From Streptomyces guryensis (GTDB taxonomy: Bacteria; Actinomycetota; Actinomycetes; Streptomycetales; Streptomycetaceae): a stretch of DNA of 64,000 nt. Shown here piece after piece: positions 32,789 through 41,585 of the stretch (positions are counted from its first letter, which is position 1; the number at the start of each line of letters is the position of its first letter). The notes below the pieces were generated by a model. It was not told where the DNA came from and made no database searches. It worked only from the letters and a program-made list of their open reading frames with translations. Location: assembly GCF_021261325.1 (NCBI RefSeq), contig NZ_JAJSBI010000009.1:62001-126000 (forward strand). The letters run 5' to 3'. The position numbers and the translations under genes are program-made.

Positions 32789-33723
32789 CGATGGCCGGAA
32801 CCGCACTGGCACCCACCCCGGCGCCCGGCGCACCCACACCCGCCCCGGGCAAGCGCGGCCTGGGCCGCGCGTTGTCCGACCGTCGCACCCGCTTCGGACT
32901 GCTCAACGCCACGCCCGTCGTCGTCTACCTGCTGATCCTCTTCGTCTATCCGATCTTCAGCACTCTGATGCTGAGCCTGAAGGGCGAGGAGGGCGGCTTC
33001 ACCCTCCACTGGTACACCGACGCCTTCCAGGGCGCGAACCTGGAGATCCTGCTCACGACCCTGCGGATCTCCGCCGAGACCTCCCTGCTCGCGCTGGTCG
33101 TCGGGTTCGTCCTGGCCTCGGCCATCTCGCGGCTCAAGCCGCTGTGGGCTGGTCTGGCGATGCTCGTGGTGGTCGTCCCGCACTTCATCAGCGCGCTGGT
33201 GCGCACCTACGGCTGGATCATCCTGCTCGGTGACAACGGCGTGGTGAACAACGCCCTGACGGACATGCACGTCCCCGGCGCGCCCGTCCAGTTGCTCTAC
33301 AACGAGATCGGCGTCGTCATCGGCACCACCGCCGTGATGCTGCCGTACACCGTGCTGCTGCTGTTCGCGGTGATGAAGGGCATCGACCGGCGGCTGCTCG
33401 CCGCCGCGGCGAGCATGGGCGCGGGCCGGATCACGATCTTCCGCCGGGTCTACGTGCCCCTGGTGGCCCCCGGCCTGGTCAACGCCGGCGTGCTGTGCTT
33501 CATCCTCTGCCTGGGCTACTACCTCACGCCCGCCCTGATGGGCGGCGAGAAGCAGACCATGGTCGCCTCGCTCATCGACGAGCAGGTCATGAAGCAGAAC
33601 CAGTGGAACGGCGCCTCGGCGCTCGGCATCATCCTGCTGCTCCTCACCTTCGCCGGACTGCTGCTGCTCAGGCTGCTCAAGTCGGCGGGCGAGGCCCTTC
33701 GGAATCGGGGTACGGCGTCATGA
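32785..33723 (+). CDS. ABC transporter permease, PotB-like
   Basis: A 312-residue permease with about six transmembrane segments and the inner-membrane EAA-type loop (AAAASMGAGRITIFRRV) that docks the ATPase. The N-terminal 35 residues are Pro/Gly-rich and cytosolic. Start and upstream stop overlap (ATGA). A second in-frame ATG six bases later is possible. Confidence 0.92.
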   Translation: MTMAGTALAPTPAPGAPTPAPGKRGLGRALSDRRTRFGLLNATPVVVYLLILFVYPIFSTLMLSLKGEEGGFTLHWYTDAFQGANLEILLTTLRISAETSLLALVVGFVLASAISRLKPLWAGLAMLVVVVPHFISALVRTYGWIILLGDNGVVNNALTDMHVPGAPVQLLYNEIGVVIGTTAVMLPYTVLLLFAVMKGIDRRLLAAAASMGAGRITIFRRVYVPLVAPGLVNAGVLCFILCLGYYLTPALMGGEKQTMVASLIDEQVMKQNQWNGASALGIILLLLTFAGLLLLRLLKSAGEALRNRGTAS

Positions 33724-34589
33724 TCGAGCTGCGTTCCACGCTGGCCGGACGTATCACCCTGGCCGTCCTGTCCACGCTGATCCTGCTGTTCCTGGCCCTG
33801 CCGATCATCGTGATCGTCGTCACCTCCTTCGGCAAGGACGCCTTCGGCTCCTTCCCCCCGGAGGCGTGGACCCTCGGCTGGTACAAGCAGTTGTTCGCCG
33901 ACGGCAGCAAGTGGCCCGCCGCGCTGTCGCTCAGCGCCCTGGTGGCGGCCATGACCACGGTCTTCTCGCTGATCCTGGGGATGACCGCGGCCACCGCCCT
34001 CGTTCGCAGCGAACTGCCGCTGCGGTCGGCGGTCTACGGCCTGGTCCTCGCCCCCCTGGTGATCCCTCAGGTCGTCGTCGCCCTGGGCCTGTTCCTCCTC
34101 TTCGAACCTGCCTCCATGCTCGGCAGTCCGATCGCCATCGCCCTCGGTCACACCGTCCTGGCCTCACCGATCGCCGTGATGATCCTCATGGCCACCCTGA
34201 AGGGCATCGACGAACGGCTGGAGGACGCGGCCGCCAGCATGGGCGCGAACCGGCTGACCGTCTGGCGGCGGATCACCCTCCCGCTGGCCATGCCCGGCAT
34301 GGTCGCCGCCGGCATCTTCTCCTTCGTCACCAGCTTCGACGAGTTCTTCATCTCGCAGTTCCTGTCCTCCGTGGACACCGTGACCCTGCCCGTGCAGGTG
34401 TTCAACGTCCTCCAGTACAACGTCGACCCGTCGGTGACCGCCGTCAGCGCGATCCTCATCGCCGTCGCCGTCGTGGCCCTCGCCCTGGTCGGCGTGGTCC
34501 GCAAGCTCAGCGGCTCCGGCAAACAGGACGGCCTGCTGCCCACAGAACCCGGACTGGGCCTCCCCGCCGGAAGTGAGACCGCATCATGA
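33720..34589 (+). CDS. ABC transporter permease, PotC-like
   Basis: A 289-residue partner permease with six hydrophobic segments and EAA loop (EDAAASMGANRLTVWRRI). ATGA overlap with the upstream permease and another with the aminotransferase that follows, which ties uptake and catabolism into one transcript. Confidence 0.92.
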   Translation: MIELRSTLAGRITLAVLSTLILLFLALPIIVIVVTSFGKDAFGSFPPEAWTLGWYKQLFADGSKWPAALSLSALVAAMTTVFSLILGMTAATALVRSELPLRSAVYGLVLAPLVIPQVVVALGLFLLFEPASMLGSPIAIALGHTVLASPIAVMILMATLKGIDERLEDAAASMGANRLTVWRRITLPLAMPGMVAAGIFSFVTSFDEFFISQFLSSVDTVTLPVQVFNVLQYNVDPSVTAVSAILIAVAVVALALVGVVRKLSGSGKQDGLLPTEPGLGLPAGSETAS

Positions 34590-35977
34590 CCACCAGCACC
34601 CGCACACCCGCCGGTGAACTGTCCGCCACCGCGGCCAGACACCTCCTGCTCAACATGACCCCCAACGGCTCCCTCGGCCAGGACGGCGAGAACCTCTTCG
34701 TCGTCCAGCGCGGCGAGGGCCCGTACGTCGACGACACCGACGGCAAGCGCTACATCGACGGTCTCTCCGGCCTGTACTGCTGTCAGCTCGGCTACTCCTA
34801 CGCCCCCGAGTTCGCGGAGGCAGCGGACAAGCAGCTGCGCGAGCTGTGCTTCAGCCCGCTGTGGTCCTCCTCCGCGCACCCCACCGCCATCGAACTCGCC
34901 GAGCGGCTCTCGCGGATCGCGCCCGTCGATGTCGAGCACACGTTCTTCTCCGGCGGAGGGGCGGAGGCGGTGGAGACCGCCTGGAAGATCGCCCGTCGCT
35001 ACCACGCTCTGCGCGGGGAACCGGGCCGGGTGAAGGCGATCTCGCGTCGTGGCGCCTACCACGGGCTGACCATCGGGGCTCTCTCCCTGACCGACGACCC
35101 CGGGCTGCGCGAACCCTACGGGCCGGGCGCGATCGAGACCCGGTTCGTGTCCAACACCAACCGCTTCGGCCTCGCCCCCGAGTTCGTCGACGACGACGTG
35201 TACGCCGCCCGGCTGCTCGCCGAGCTGGAGGCGGCGATCCTGGCGGAGGGCCCGGAGAGCATCGCGATGCTGATCGCCGAGCCGGTGCAGAACCGCGGCG
35301 GCTGCATCACCCCGCCCCACGGCTACTGGCCGGGCCTCAGGGCGCTCGCCGACCGGTACGGCTTCCTCCTCGTCGCCGACGAGGTGATCACCGCCTTCGG
35401 GCGGCTGGGGGAGTGGTTCGGCGGCGACCGCTACGGGGCCCGCCCCGACATCGTCACCGTCGCCAAGGGCATCACCGCCGGATACGCCCCTATGGGAGCA
35501 ACTCTGGTGAGCAACGGCGTCGTCGAGGTCATCAATCAGCCTGGCGCGGTCCTCAACCACGGCTACACCTTCGCCGGGCACCCGCTGAGCGCGGCCATCG
35601 CCCTGCGCAGCCTGGAGATCATGGAACGGGACCGGATCCTGGACAACGTCCGAGGGCTCCAGGACCACCTCGCGGGACGGATGGCCTCCCTCGCCGACCT
35701 GCCGATCGTCGGCGACGTCCGCGGCGCCGGCTTCTTCTACGCCTGCGAACTCGTCGGCGACCTCGACGGCGGCGGCTTCAGCGACAGCACCCGCGCCCGC
35801 CTGATCACCGACCTGATCCCGCGCAGACTGCGCGAGGCCGGGCTGCTCGCCCGCGTCTACAACCGCACCGCGCCTCTGGTGCAGATCGCGCCCCCGCTGA
35901 TCAGCGACCGGCACCTCCTCGACCGTATCGCCGACATCCTCGCCGACACCCTCGACGAGGCGTCCGCCCGTCTGTGA
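34586..35977 (+). CDS. Class III omega-aminotransferase
   Basis: A 463-residue PLP enzyme of the aspartate-aminotransferase-family class III group (beta-alanine/diamine/taurine-pyruvate type). PLP Lys lies in VTVAKGITAGY, the Asp in LVADEVITAFGR and the phosphate site in FFSGGGAEAVETA. It would transaminate a terminal amine to an aldehyde, matching the aldehyde dehydrogenase two genes on. It is not closely related to the aminotransferase at 20160. Confidence 0.9.
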   Translation: MTTSTRTPAGELSATAARHLLLNMTPNGSLGQDGENLFVVQRGEGPYVDDTDGKRYIDGLSGLYCCQLGYSYAPEFAEAADKQLRELCFSPLWSSSAHPTAIELAERLSRIAPVDVEHTFFSGGGAEAVETAWKIARRYHALRGEPGRVKAISRRGAYHGLTIGALSLTDDPGLREPYGPGAIETRFVSNTNRFGLAPEFVDDDVYAARLLAELEAAILAEGPESIAMLIAEPVQNRGGCITPPHGYWPGLRALADRYGFLLVADEVITAFGRLGEWFGGDRYGARPDIVTVAKGITAGYAPMGATLVSNGVVEVINQPGAVLNHGYTFAGHPLSAAIALRSLEIMERDRILDNVRGLQDHLAGRMASLADLPIVGDVRGAGFFYACELVGDLDGGGFSDSTRARLITDLIPRRLREAGLLARVYNRTAPLVQIAPPLISDRHLLDRIADILADTLDEASARL

Positions 35978-36020
35978 TCCACGTGTGACACCCCTGCATG
36001 CTTTCGAAAGGAACACCCTG

Positions 36021-36974
36021 ATGTACTCCATCGGTCCGCTGACCGTCGCCCCCGGCGAGCGCGCCCAGGGCCTCATCCCGGTCGGCACCAGCAGCTACGG
36101 CGTCGAGCTCGGCATCCCGCTCATCGTCGTCAACGGCGCCCAGGACGGCCCGGTGCTGTGTGTGGACGCGGGCGTGCACGGCGACGAGTACGACGGCCAG
36201 GAGGCCATCCGCCGCGTCCTCGCCGACATCGACCCGGCCACCCTGCGCGGCACCCTCGTCGGCATCCCCTGCATGAACACCCCCGCCTTCGAGGCAGCCG
36301 CCCGCACCAGCGGCCTTGACTACCTGAACCTCAACCGGATCTTCCCGGGTGACGCGGACGGCTCGTACTCCCTGCGGCTGGCAGCCACCTTCGTCGAGCA
36401 GGTCGTGCCCGCCATCGACGCGCTCGTGGACCTGCACACCGGCGGCACGTTCGGCGAGATCGCCCCGCTCGTCATTCTCCAGGGCGGCTACGAGGAGCTC
36501 GCCACGGACCTGGCTCTCGCGGCCGGTCACGAGCTGGTCTGGAAGGGCGGCAAGTGGGGCGGCACCGTCCGCCATCCCACCCTCGCGGCGGGCAAGCCGG
36601 CCATCACGATCGAGGCGGGCGGCGGCACCTACCGCGAGGCCAACGTCGAGCTGCACGTCGACTCGATCCACAACATCATGCGGCAGCTGAAGATGATCGA
36701 CGGCGAGGTGAAGCTGCGCGACAGCTACACCGCCACCTCCGGCACCTTCGCCCGTTCCGCGGCCGGCGGCTTCTTCCTCGGACACGCCGAGCCGGGGGAG
36801 ACCTGCAAGGAGGGCGACCTGATCGCCCACATCGTCGACCACTACGGCAACACGCTGGAAGAGGTGATCGCCCCGCAGGACGGCATCGTGCTCTGGGTGC
36901 GCCGGATCCGGACCGTCCGTCCGGGTGACGAGGTCGTCATCTTCGGTGAGGTGCAGGGGGAGATACGGCCATGA
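36021..36974 (+). CDS. Zinc-dependent deacylase, succinylglutamate-desuccinylase/aspartoacylase family (2)
   Basis: A 317-residue paralogue of the gene at 29455. Zinc ligands are in GVHGDEY and LVDLHTGG; the catalytic Glu is probably in ITIEAGGGTY. Shared surroundings include LNRIFPGDADGS here against INRVFPGDPDGS in copy 1. The differing Glu region and shorter C-terminus suggest different acyl groups or amino-acid moieties. GAAAGGAA precedes ATG 36021. Confidence 0.87.
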   Translation: MYSIGPLTVAPGERAQGLIPVGTSSYGVELGIPLIVVNGAQDGPVLCVDAGVHGDEYDGQEAIRRVLADIDPATLRGTLVGIPCMNTPAFEAAARTSGLDYLNLNRIFPGDADGSYSLRLAATFVEQVVPAIDALVDLHTGGTFGEIAPLVILQGGYEELATDLALAAGHELVWKGGKWGGTVRHPTLAAGKPAITIEAGGGTYREANVELHVDSIHNIMRQLKMIDGEVKLRDSYTATSGTFARSAAGGFFLGHAEPGETCKEGDLIAHIVDHYGNTLEEVIAPQDGIVLWVRRIRTVRPGDEVVIFGEVQGEIRP

Positions 36975-38425
36975 GCGGCGACACCCAGTTGCTCCTCGTC
37001 GACGGCAAGCAGGTGCCCGCCGCCGACGGCCGCACCTTCACCGTCCTCGACCCGTCCGACGGCACGGCCATCACCACGGTGGCGCTGGCCGGCCGCGCGG
37101 ACGTCGACCAGGCGGTGGCGGCGGCCCGCGCGGCGTTCACGGCGCCGGAGTGGTCGCGGATGCGGGCAGCCGACCGGGGTCGGCTCCTGTACCGGATCGC
37201 CGAGGCCATTCGCCACCAAGGCGAGCGGCTGGCGCGGCTGGAGTGCCAGGACACCGGCAAACCGCTGAGTCAGGCGAAGGCCGATGTCGAGGCCGCTGCC
37301 CGCTACTTCGAGTTCTACGCGGGCTTCGCCGACAAGCTGGGCGGTACCACGATCCCGCTGGGCCCGGGGCTGCTCGACTACACCGTGCGCGAGCCGATCG
37401 GCGTCTCTGGGCAGATCATCCCGTTCAACTACCCACTGCAGAACACCGCGAGGGGCTCCGCTCCGGCGCTGGCCGCGGGCTGCACGGTGGTGCTCAAGCC
37501 CTCTCCCGAGGCGCCGCTGACCCCGCTGGAGATCGGCAGGATCGCACTGGAGTGCGGGCTTCCGCCGGGTGTCCTCAACGTCGTCCCCGGCGACGGCGAG
37601 ACGGGAGCGGCCCTCGCCGGGCACCCCGGCATCGACCAGGTCACCTTCACCGGCTCGGTTCCCACCGGCATCAAGGTCGCCCAGGCGGCCGCCGCCAACG
37701 TGGTGCCGTCGGTCACCGAGCTGGGCGGCAAGTCGCCGTTCGTCGTCTTCGCCGACGCCGACTTCGACCTGGCGCTGACCGCGATCCTGGGCGCCTCGTT
37801 CAGCAACGCGGGACAGATGTGCTCGGCCGGGACGCGCCTGCTTCTTCAGCGTGGCGCGGAGGAGTTCCTGGACCGGTTGGTGGAGAAGATCGCCACCCTG
37901 CGCGTCGGCCCCGGCCTGTCCGACCCGGACATCGGCCCGCTGGTCGCCGCCCGTCAGCGCGACCGGGTGCTGGGCTACCTCAACTTGGCGCGCGAGGAGG
38001 GCGCGACGGTCCGTGTCGGTGGCGGCGCACCGTCCGACCCGGCTTTGGCCGACGGTTACTACGTCGAGCCGACCGTCCTCACCGGCTTGACCAACCAGGC
38101 CCGTTGCGCCCGCGAGGAGATCTTCGGCCCCGTCGTCACCGTCATCGACTTCGACGACGCGGACCAGGCCCTGGACATCGCCAACGACAGCCCGTACGGC
38201 CTCTCCTCCTACGTCTGGACCCGCGACATCGACAAGGCGATGCGCCTCGCGGAGGGCATCCGGGCCGGCCAGGTCTCCGTCAACGCCACCGGCGTCGGCA
38301 CCGGCGTCGAGCTGCCCTTCGGCGGCTACAAGCACAGTGGCTGGGGCCGGGAGAAGGGCCTCGAAGCCCTGGCCAGCTACACGCAGACCAAGAACGTCTG
38401 CATCGGATTCGGGAGCCGGACATGA
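36971..38425 (+). CDS. NAD-dependent aldehyde dehydrogenase
   Basis: A 484-residue aldehyde dehydrogenase with catalytic Cys284 (NAGQMCSAGTR), Glu in TELGGKSPF and cofactor Asn in IIPFNYPLQ. The last motif has FNYP where most have WNFP, as in betaine- or aminoaldehyde-type enzymes. ATGA overlaps on both sides place it firmly in the operon. Likely oxidises the aldehyde formed by the aminotransferase or amine oxidases. Confidence 0.9.
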   Translation: MSGDTQLLLVDGKQVPAADGRTFTVLDPSDGTAITTVALAGRADVDQAVAAARAAFTAPEWSRMRAADRGRLLYRIAEAIRHQGERLARLECQDTGKPLSQAKADVEAAARYFEFYAGFADKLGGTTIPLGPGLLDYTVREPIGVSGQIIPFNYPLQNTARGSAPALAAGCTVVLKPSPEAPLTPLEIGRIALECGLPPGVLNVVPGDGETGAALAGHPGIDQVTFTGSVPTGIKVAQAAAANVVPSVTELGGKSPFVVFADADFDLALTAILGASFSNAGQMCSAGTRLLLQRGAEEFLDRLVEKIATLRVGPGLSDPDIGPLVAARQRDRVLGYLNLAREEGATVRVGGGAPSDPALADGYYVEPTVLTGLTNQARCAREEIFGPVVTVIDFDDADQALDIANDSPYGLSSYVWTRDIDKAMRLAEGIRAGQVSVNATGVGTGVELPFGGYKHSGWGREKGLEALASYTQTKNVCIGFGSRT

Positions 38426-39360
38426 GATACCGCACGCTCGGTGAACGCGGGCCGGCCGTCTCGGTGGTGGGCGTCGGTGGCAACAACTTCGGCTCCCGTC
38501 TCGACGAGGACGGAACGAAGGCCGTCGTGCACGCTGCCCTCGACGCGGGCATCACCCTGTTCGACACGGCCGACATGTACGGCGGGTTCGGCGACCAGGG
38601 CGGCTTGCGCGGGGACGGTGAACGCCTCCTCGGGGCCGCCCTCAAGGGCCACCGCGACGAGGTCGTCCTCGCCACCAAGTTCGGCATGGAGATGGGCCGG
38701 GATGCCGACCTGTACGGCCCGCGAGGCGCCCGCGGCTACATCCGCCACGCGGTGGAATCGTCGCTGAGCCGCCTGGGCACCGACCGGATCGACCTGTACC
38801 AGTACCACGAGCCGGACGGCGTCACCCCGCTCGACGAGACGGTGGCCGCGCTCCAGGAGTTGGTGGCCGAGGGCAAGATCGGGTACATCGGCTGCTCCAA
38901 CCTTCCGGCCGAGGACCTGTCCGAGGCGTTTGTCAGCACCCAGGCCCGCTACCACCTGCTCGACCGCGGTGTGGAGGAGGACCTGATCCCGGCCTGTCTG
39001 CGCCACGGCCTCGGCCTGCTGCCGTACTACCCGCTGGCCAACGGCCTGCTCAGTGGCAAGTACCGGCGTGGCGAGCAGCCCCCGCCCGGCAGCCGCCTGT
39101 CCTGGCGGCAGGGCTGGCTGACCGACGCGGCCCTCGACCGGGTCGAGGCGCTCACCTCGTATGCCACCGAGCGCGGCCTGACCCTCCTCCAGGTCGCGGT
39201 GGGCGGACTTGCCGCCCTGCCGGCCGTCGGCTCGGTCATATGCGGCGCGATGACCCCCGAACAGGTCACCGCCAACGCGGCGGCGGCCGACTGGCTCCCC
39301 GACGCGGCCGACCTGGCCGCACTCGACGCGATCGTCACCCCCGGCGAGCGGATCGTCTGA
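38422..39360 (+). CDS. Aldo/keto reductase
   Basis: A 312-residue NADPH-dependent TIM-barrel reductase. Catalytic tetrad candidates are Asp and Tyr in LFDTADMYGG, Lys in LATKFGMEM and His in YQYHEPD. The middle is typical (GYIGCSNLPAEDLSEA). It may recycle or detoxify an aldehyde intermediate. ATGA overlap with the aldehyde dehydrogenase. Confidence 0.92.
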   Translation: MRYRTLGERGPAVSVVGVGGNNFGSRLDEDGTKAVVHAALDAGITLFDTADMYGGFGDQGGLRGDGERLLGAALKGHRDEVVLATKFGMEMGRDADLYGPRGARGYIRHAVESSLSRLGTDRIDLYQYHEPDGVTPLDETVAALQELVAEGKIGYIGCSNLPAEDLSEAFVSTQARYHLLDRGVEEDLIPACLRHGLGLLPYYPLANGLLSGKYRRGEQPPPGSRLSWRQGWLTDAALDRVEALTSYATERGLTLLQVAVGGLAALPAVGSVICGAMTPEQVTANAAAADWLPDAADLAALDAIVTPGERIV

Positions 39361-39404
39361 CCCTTCCCCCTCCCTGTAAGAACCGGAAACCGAGGTTGAA
39401 CACC

Positions 39405-40070
39405 ATGCGAGAGATCGTCACCTTCGACGCCTACGGCACCCTGGTCGACTTCCAGCTCGGCCCCACCACCCTCAAGGTCCTCTCCGACCGGCTGGACCTG
39501 GACAACCTGGACGTCGACGAGTTCCTCGACGACTTCCGCGTCATGCGCTTCCAGGCCGTCCTGGAGGCATACCGCCCCTACCACGAGATCCTGCACTCCA
39601 GCCTCCAGATGGCCATGCGCCTGCACGGTCTGGAGTACCGCACCTCCGACGGCGATGCTCTCGTCGAGGCCGTCCCCACCTTCGGCCCCTTCCCGGAGGT
39701 CCCGGACGCCCTGCGCGCACTGAAGACCAAGTACGAGATCGCCATCATCACCAACAGCGACGACAACCTCATCGCACGGAACGTCGAGAACATCGGCGTC
39801 GACTTCGACTACGTCATCACAGCCGAGCAGGCCGGCGCGTACAAGCCGGACCGGCAGACCTTCGAGCACGCCTTCAAGACGATGGGCGTCGAGCCGTCCC
39901 AGGTCATCCACACCGCGCAGGGCTGGGAGTACGACCACATCCCCACACGCGACCTCGGCCTGAAGCGCCGCGTGTGGATCAACCGCTACGGCCGTCCCGG
40001 CAGCGCCGACTACCAGCCCTACGACGAGCTGACCGACCTGTCGGGCCTGCCGAAGCTGCTCGGCTGCTGA
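39405..40070 (+). CDS. HAD-superfamily hydrolase, haloacid dehalogenase type II-like
   Basis: A 221-residue HAD hydrolase. The nucleophile is Asp8 in VTFDAYGTLVDF; motif II is ITNSDDN and motif III Lys lies in GAYKPDRQ. The size and cap arrangement match L-2-haloacid dehalogenase type II, though most such genes act on phosphate or unknown esters. Start by context; 44 bases after the reductase. Its place in an amine-catabolic operon has no obvious textbook explanation. Confidence 0.88.
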   Translation: MREIVTFDAYGTLVDFQLGPTTLKVLSDRLDLDNLDVDEFLDDFRVMRFQAVLEAYRPYHEILHSSLQMAMRLHGLEYRTSDGDALVEAVPTFGPFPEVPDALRALKTKYEIAIITNSDDNLIARNVENIGVDFDYVITAEQAGAYKPDRQTFEHAFKTMGVEPSQVIHTAQGWEYDHIPTRDLGLKRRVWINRYGRPGSADYQPYDELTDLSGLPKLLGC

Positions 40071-40120
40071 CAACACGGCTACACGGCGACACAGGACAGA
40101 GAACACAGAGGACGCACGCC

Positions 40121-41404
40121 ATGAAGCAGATCCCCTACTGGCTCGACACCGCCCCCGCCCTGCCCGACCGGTCCGGAAAGGACCTGCCCGACGAGGCGGA
40201 CGTGGTGGTCATCGGCGGCGGCCTCACCGGCCTGTCCACCGCCTACCACGCCGCCCGCAAGGGCGCCCGGGTCGTCCTGGTCGAGAAGGACAAGGTCGGC
40301 TCGGGCGCCTCCGGACGCAACGGCAGCATGTGCACCCAGGGCATCACCATCGGTGTCGGCGAGGCCCGCAAGCGCTTCGGCCAGGAGCGCGCCCGCGAGC
40401 TGTACGACGCTTTCCGCGAGGCCGTCGACGTCGTCGAGGAACTCACCCACACCGAGAAGATCGACTGCGACTTCAACCGCGCCGGACGCCTCGGAGTCGC
40501 GTTCAAGCCCCAGCACTTCGAGTCGATGAAGGCCACCCAGCGCGACCTGGCCGACAACTTCGACCACGAGACCCAGCTCCTCACCCGGAGCGAGCTGAAG
40601 TCGGAGCTGGGCTCGGACTACTACCACGGCGCCCTGCTCGACCCGCTCAGCGCCGCCCTGCACGTCGGCAAGTACGTCCACGGCCTGGCCGAGGCCGCTG
40701 AACGCGCCGGCGCGGAGATCCACGAACGCAACGCGGCCACCGGCCTCACCCGCCTCCCCGGCGGCGGCTTCCTCGTCGAGACCCTGCACGGCACCATCCG
40801 TGCCAAGCAGGTCATGGCCGCCACCGACGCCTACACCGACAAGGCCCTGCCCTGGTTCCGCAAGCGGCTGATCAACGTCGGCAGCTTCATCATCGTCACC
40901 GAGCCGCTCGGCGAGGCGCGCGCCAAGGAACTGATCCCCAACGCCCGCCTGGTGGTCGACTCCAAGAACGTCGGCCACTACCTCCGCCTCACCCCCGACA
41001 ACCGCCTCGCCTTCGGCGGCCGGGCCCGCTTCGCCCCCTCCAACCCCGCCTCCGACGTCAAGAGCGGCGACATCCTGAAGCAGGAGATGACGGAGATCTT
41101 CCCGCAGCTGGCGGGCGTCCGCGTCGACTACGTGTGGGGTGGAATGGTCGGCTTCTCCTGGGACCGCCTCCCGCACGCGGGCGAGGTCAACGGCCTGTAC
41201 TACTCCATGGGCTACTGCGGCCACGGTGTCCAGATGGCCACCTACATGGGCCGTGCCGTCGCCGAGATGATGGACGGCAAGCCGGAGGCCAACCCCCTGC
41301 GCGGCCTCGGCTTCCCCAAGGTCCCCGTCCCCTTCTACAACGGCACCCCCTGGTTCCTGCCGTTCGGCGGCGCCTACTACAAGGCCAAGGACCGCCTGCG
41401 CTGA
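40121..41404 (+). CDS. FAD-dependent amine oxidase, PuuB/DAO-like
   Basis: A 427-residue DAO-family flavoprotein resembling gamma-glutamylputrescine oxidase. FAD motif DVVVIGGGLTGLS (about 27-39), then VEKDKVGSGASGRNG typical of PuuB-like enzymes, and a C-terminal YYSMGYCGHGVQMATY stretch. It would oxidise a C-N bond to an aldehyde and amine. It is not close to the SolA-like oxidase at 28313, so the operon encodes two distinct amine oxidases. Confidence 0.88.
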   Translation: MKQIPYWLDTAPALPDRSGKDLPDEADVVVIGGGLTGLSTAYHAARKGARVVLVEKDKVGSGASGRNGSMCTQGITIGVGEARKRFGQERARELYDAFREAVDVVEELTHTEKIDCDFNRAGRLGVAFKPQHFESMKATQRDLADNFDHETQLLTRSELKSELGSDYYHGALLDPLSAALHVGKYVHGLAEAAERAGAEIHERNAATGLTRLPGGGFLVETLHGTIRAKQVMAATDAYTDKALPWFRKRLINVGSFIIVTEPLGEARAKELIPNARLVVDSKNVGHYLRLTPDNRLAFGGRARFAPSNPASDVKSGDILKQEMTEIFPQLAGVRVDYVWGGMVGFSWDRLPHAGEVNGLYYSMGYCGHGVQMATYMGRAVAEMMDGKPEANPLRGLGFPKVPVPFYNGTPWFLPFGGAYYKAKDRLR

Positions 41405-41431
41405 GCCGCTGCCGACCTCGGTGACACTTCG

Positions 41432-41468
41432 GGGGGGCTTTCCGCGAAGTGGTCGTGGGGAGCCCCCC
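41432..41468 (+). terminator. Stem-loop between oxidase and aspartase genes
   Basis: GGGGGGCT and AGCCCCCC enclose 21 bases. Possibly an attenuator lowering expression of the aspartase gene, which may also have its own promoter in the 180-base gap. Confidence 0.4.
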
Positions 41469-41585
41469 GCCGTTACGGGACACCGCGTCCCCCTGAGGCG
41501 TTCGCGTGGCGGCCAACGCGCCGATGACTGCGGTGCGCCCCGTTCGCCACGCCTGAAACCGCTCCAAGAGAAGGTCCGCACAGCC

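Noticed and set aside
34148..36088. 646-codon minus-strand frame
   Set aside because: Antisense to permease and aminotransferase; no domain.
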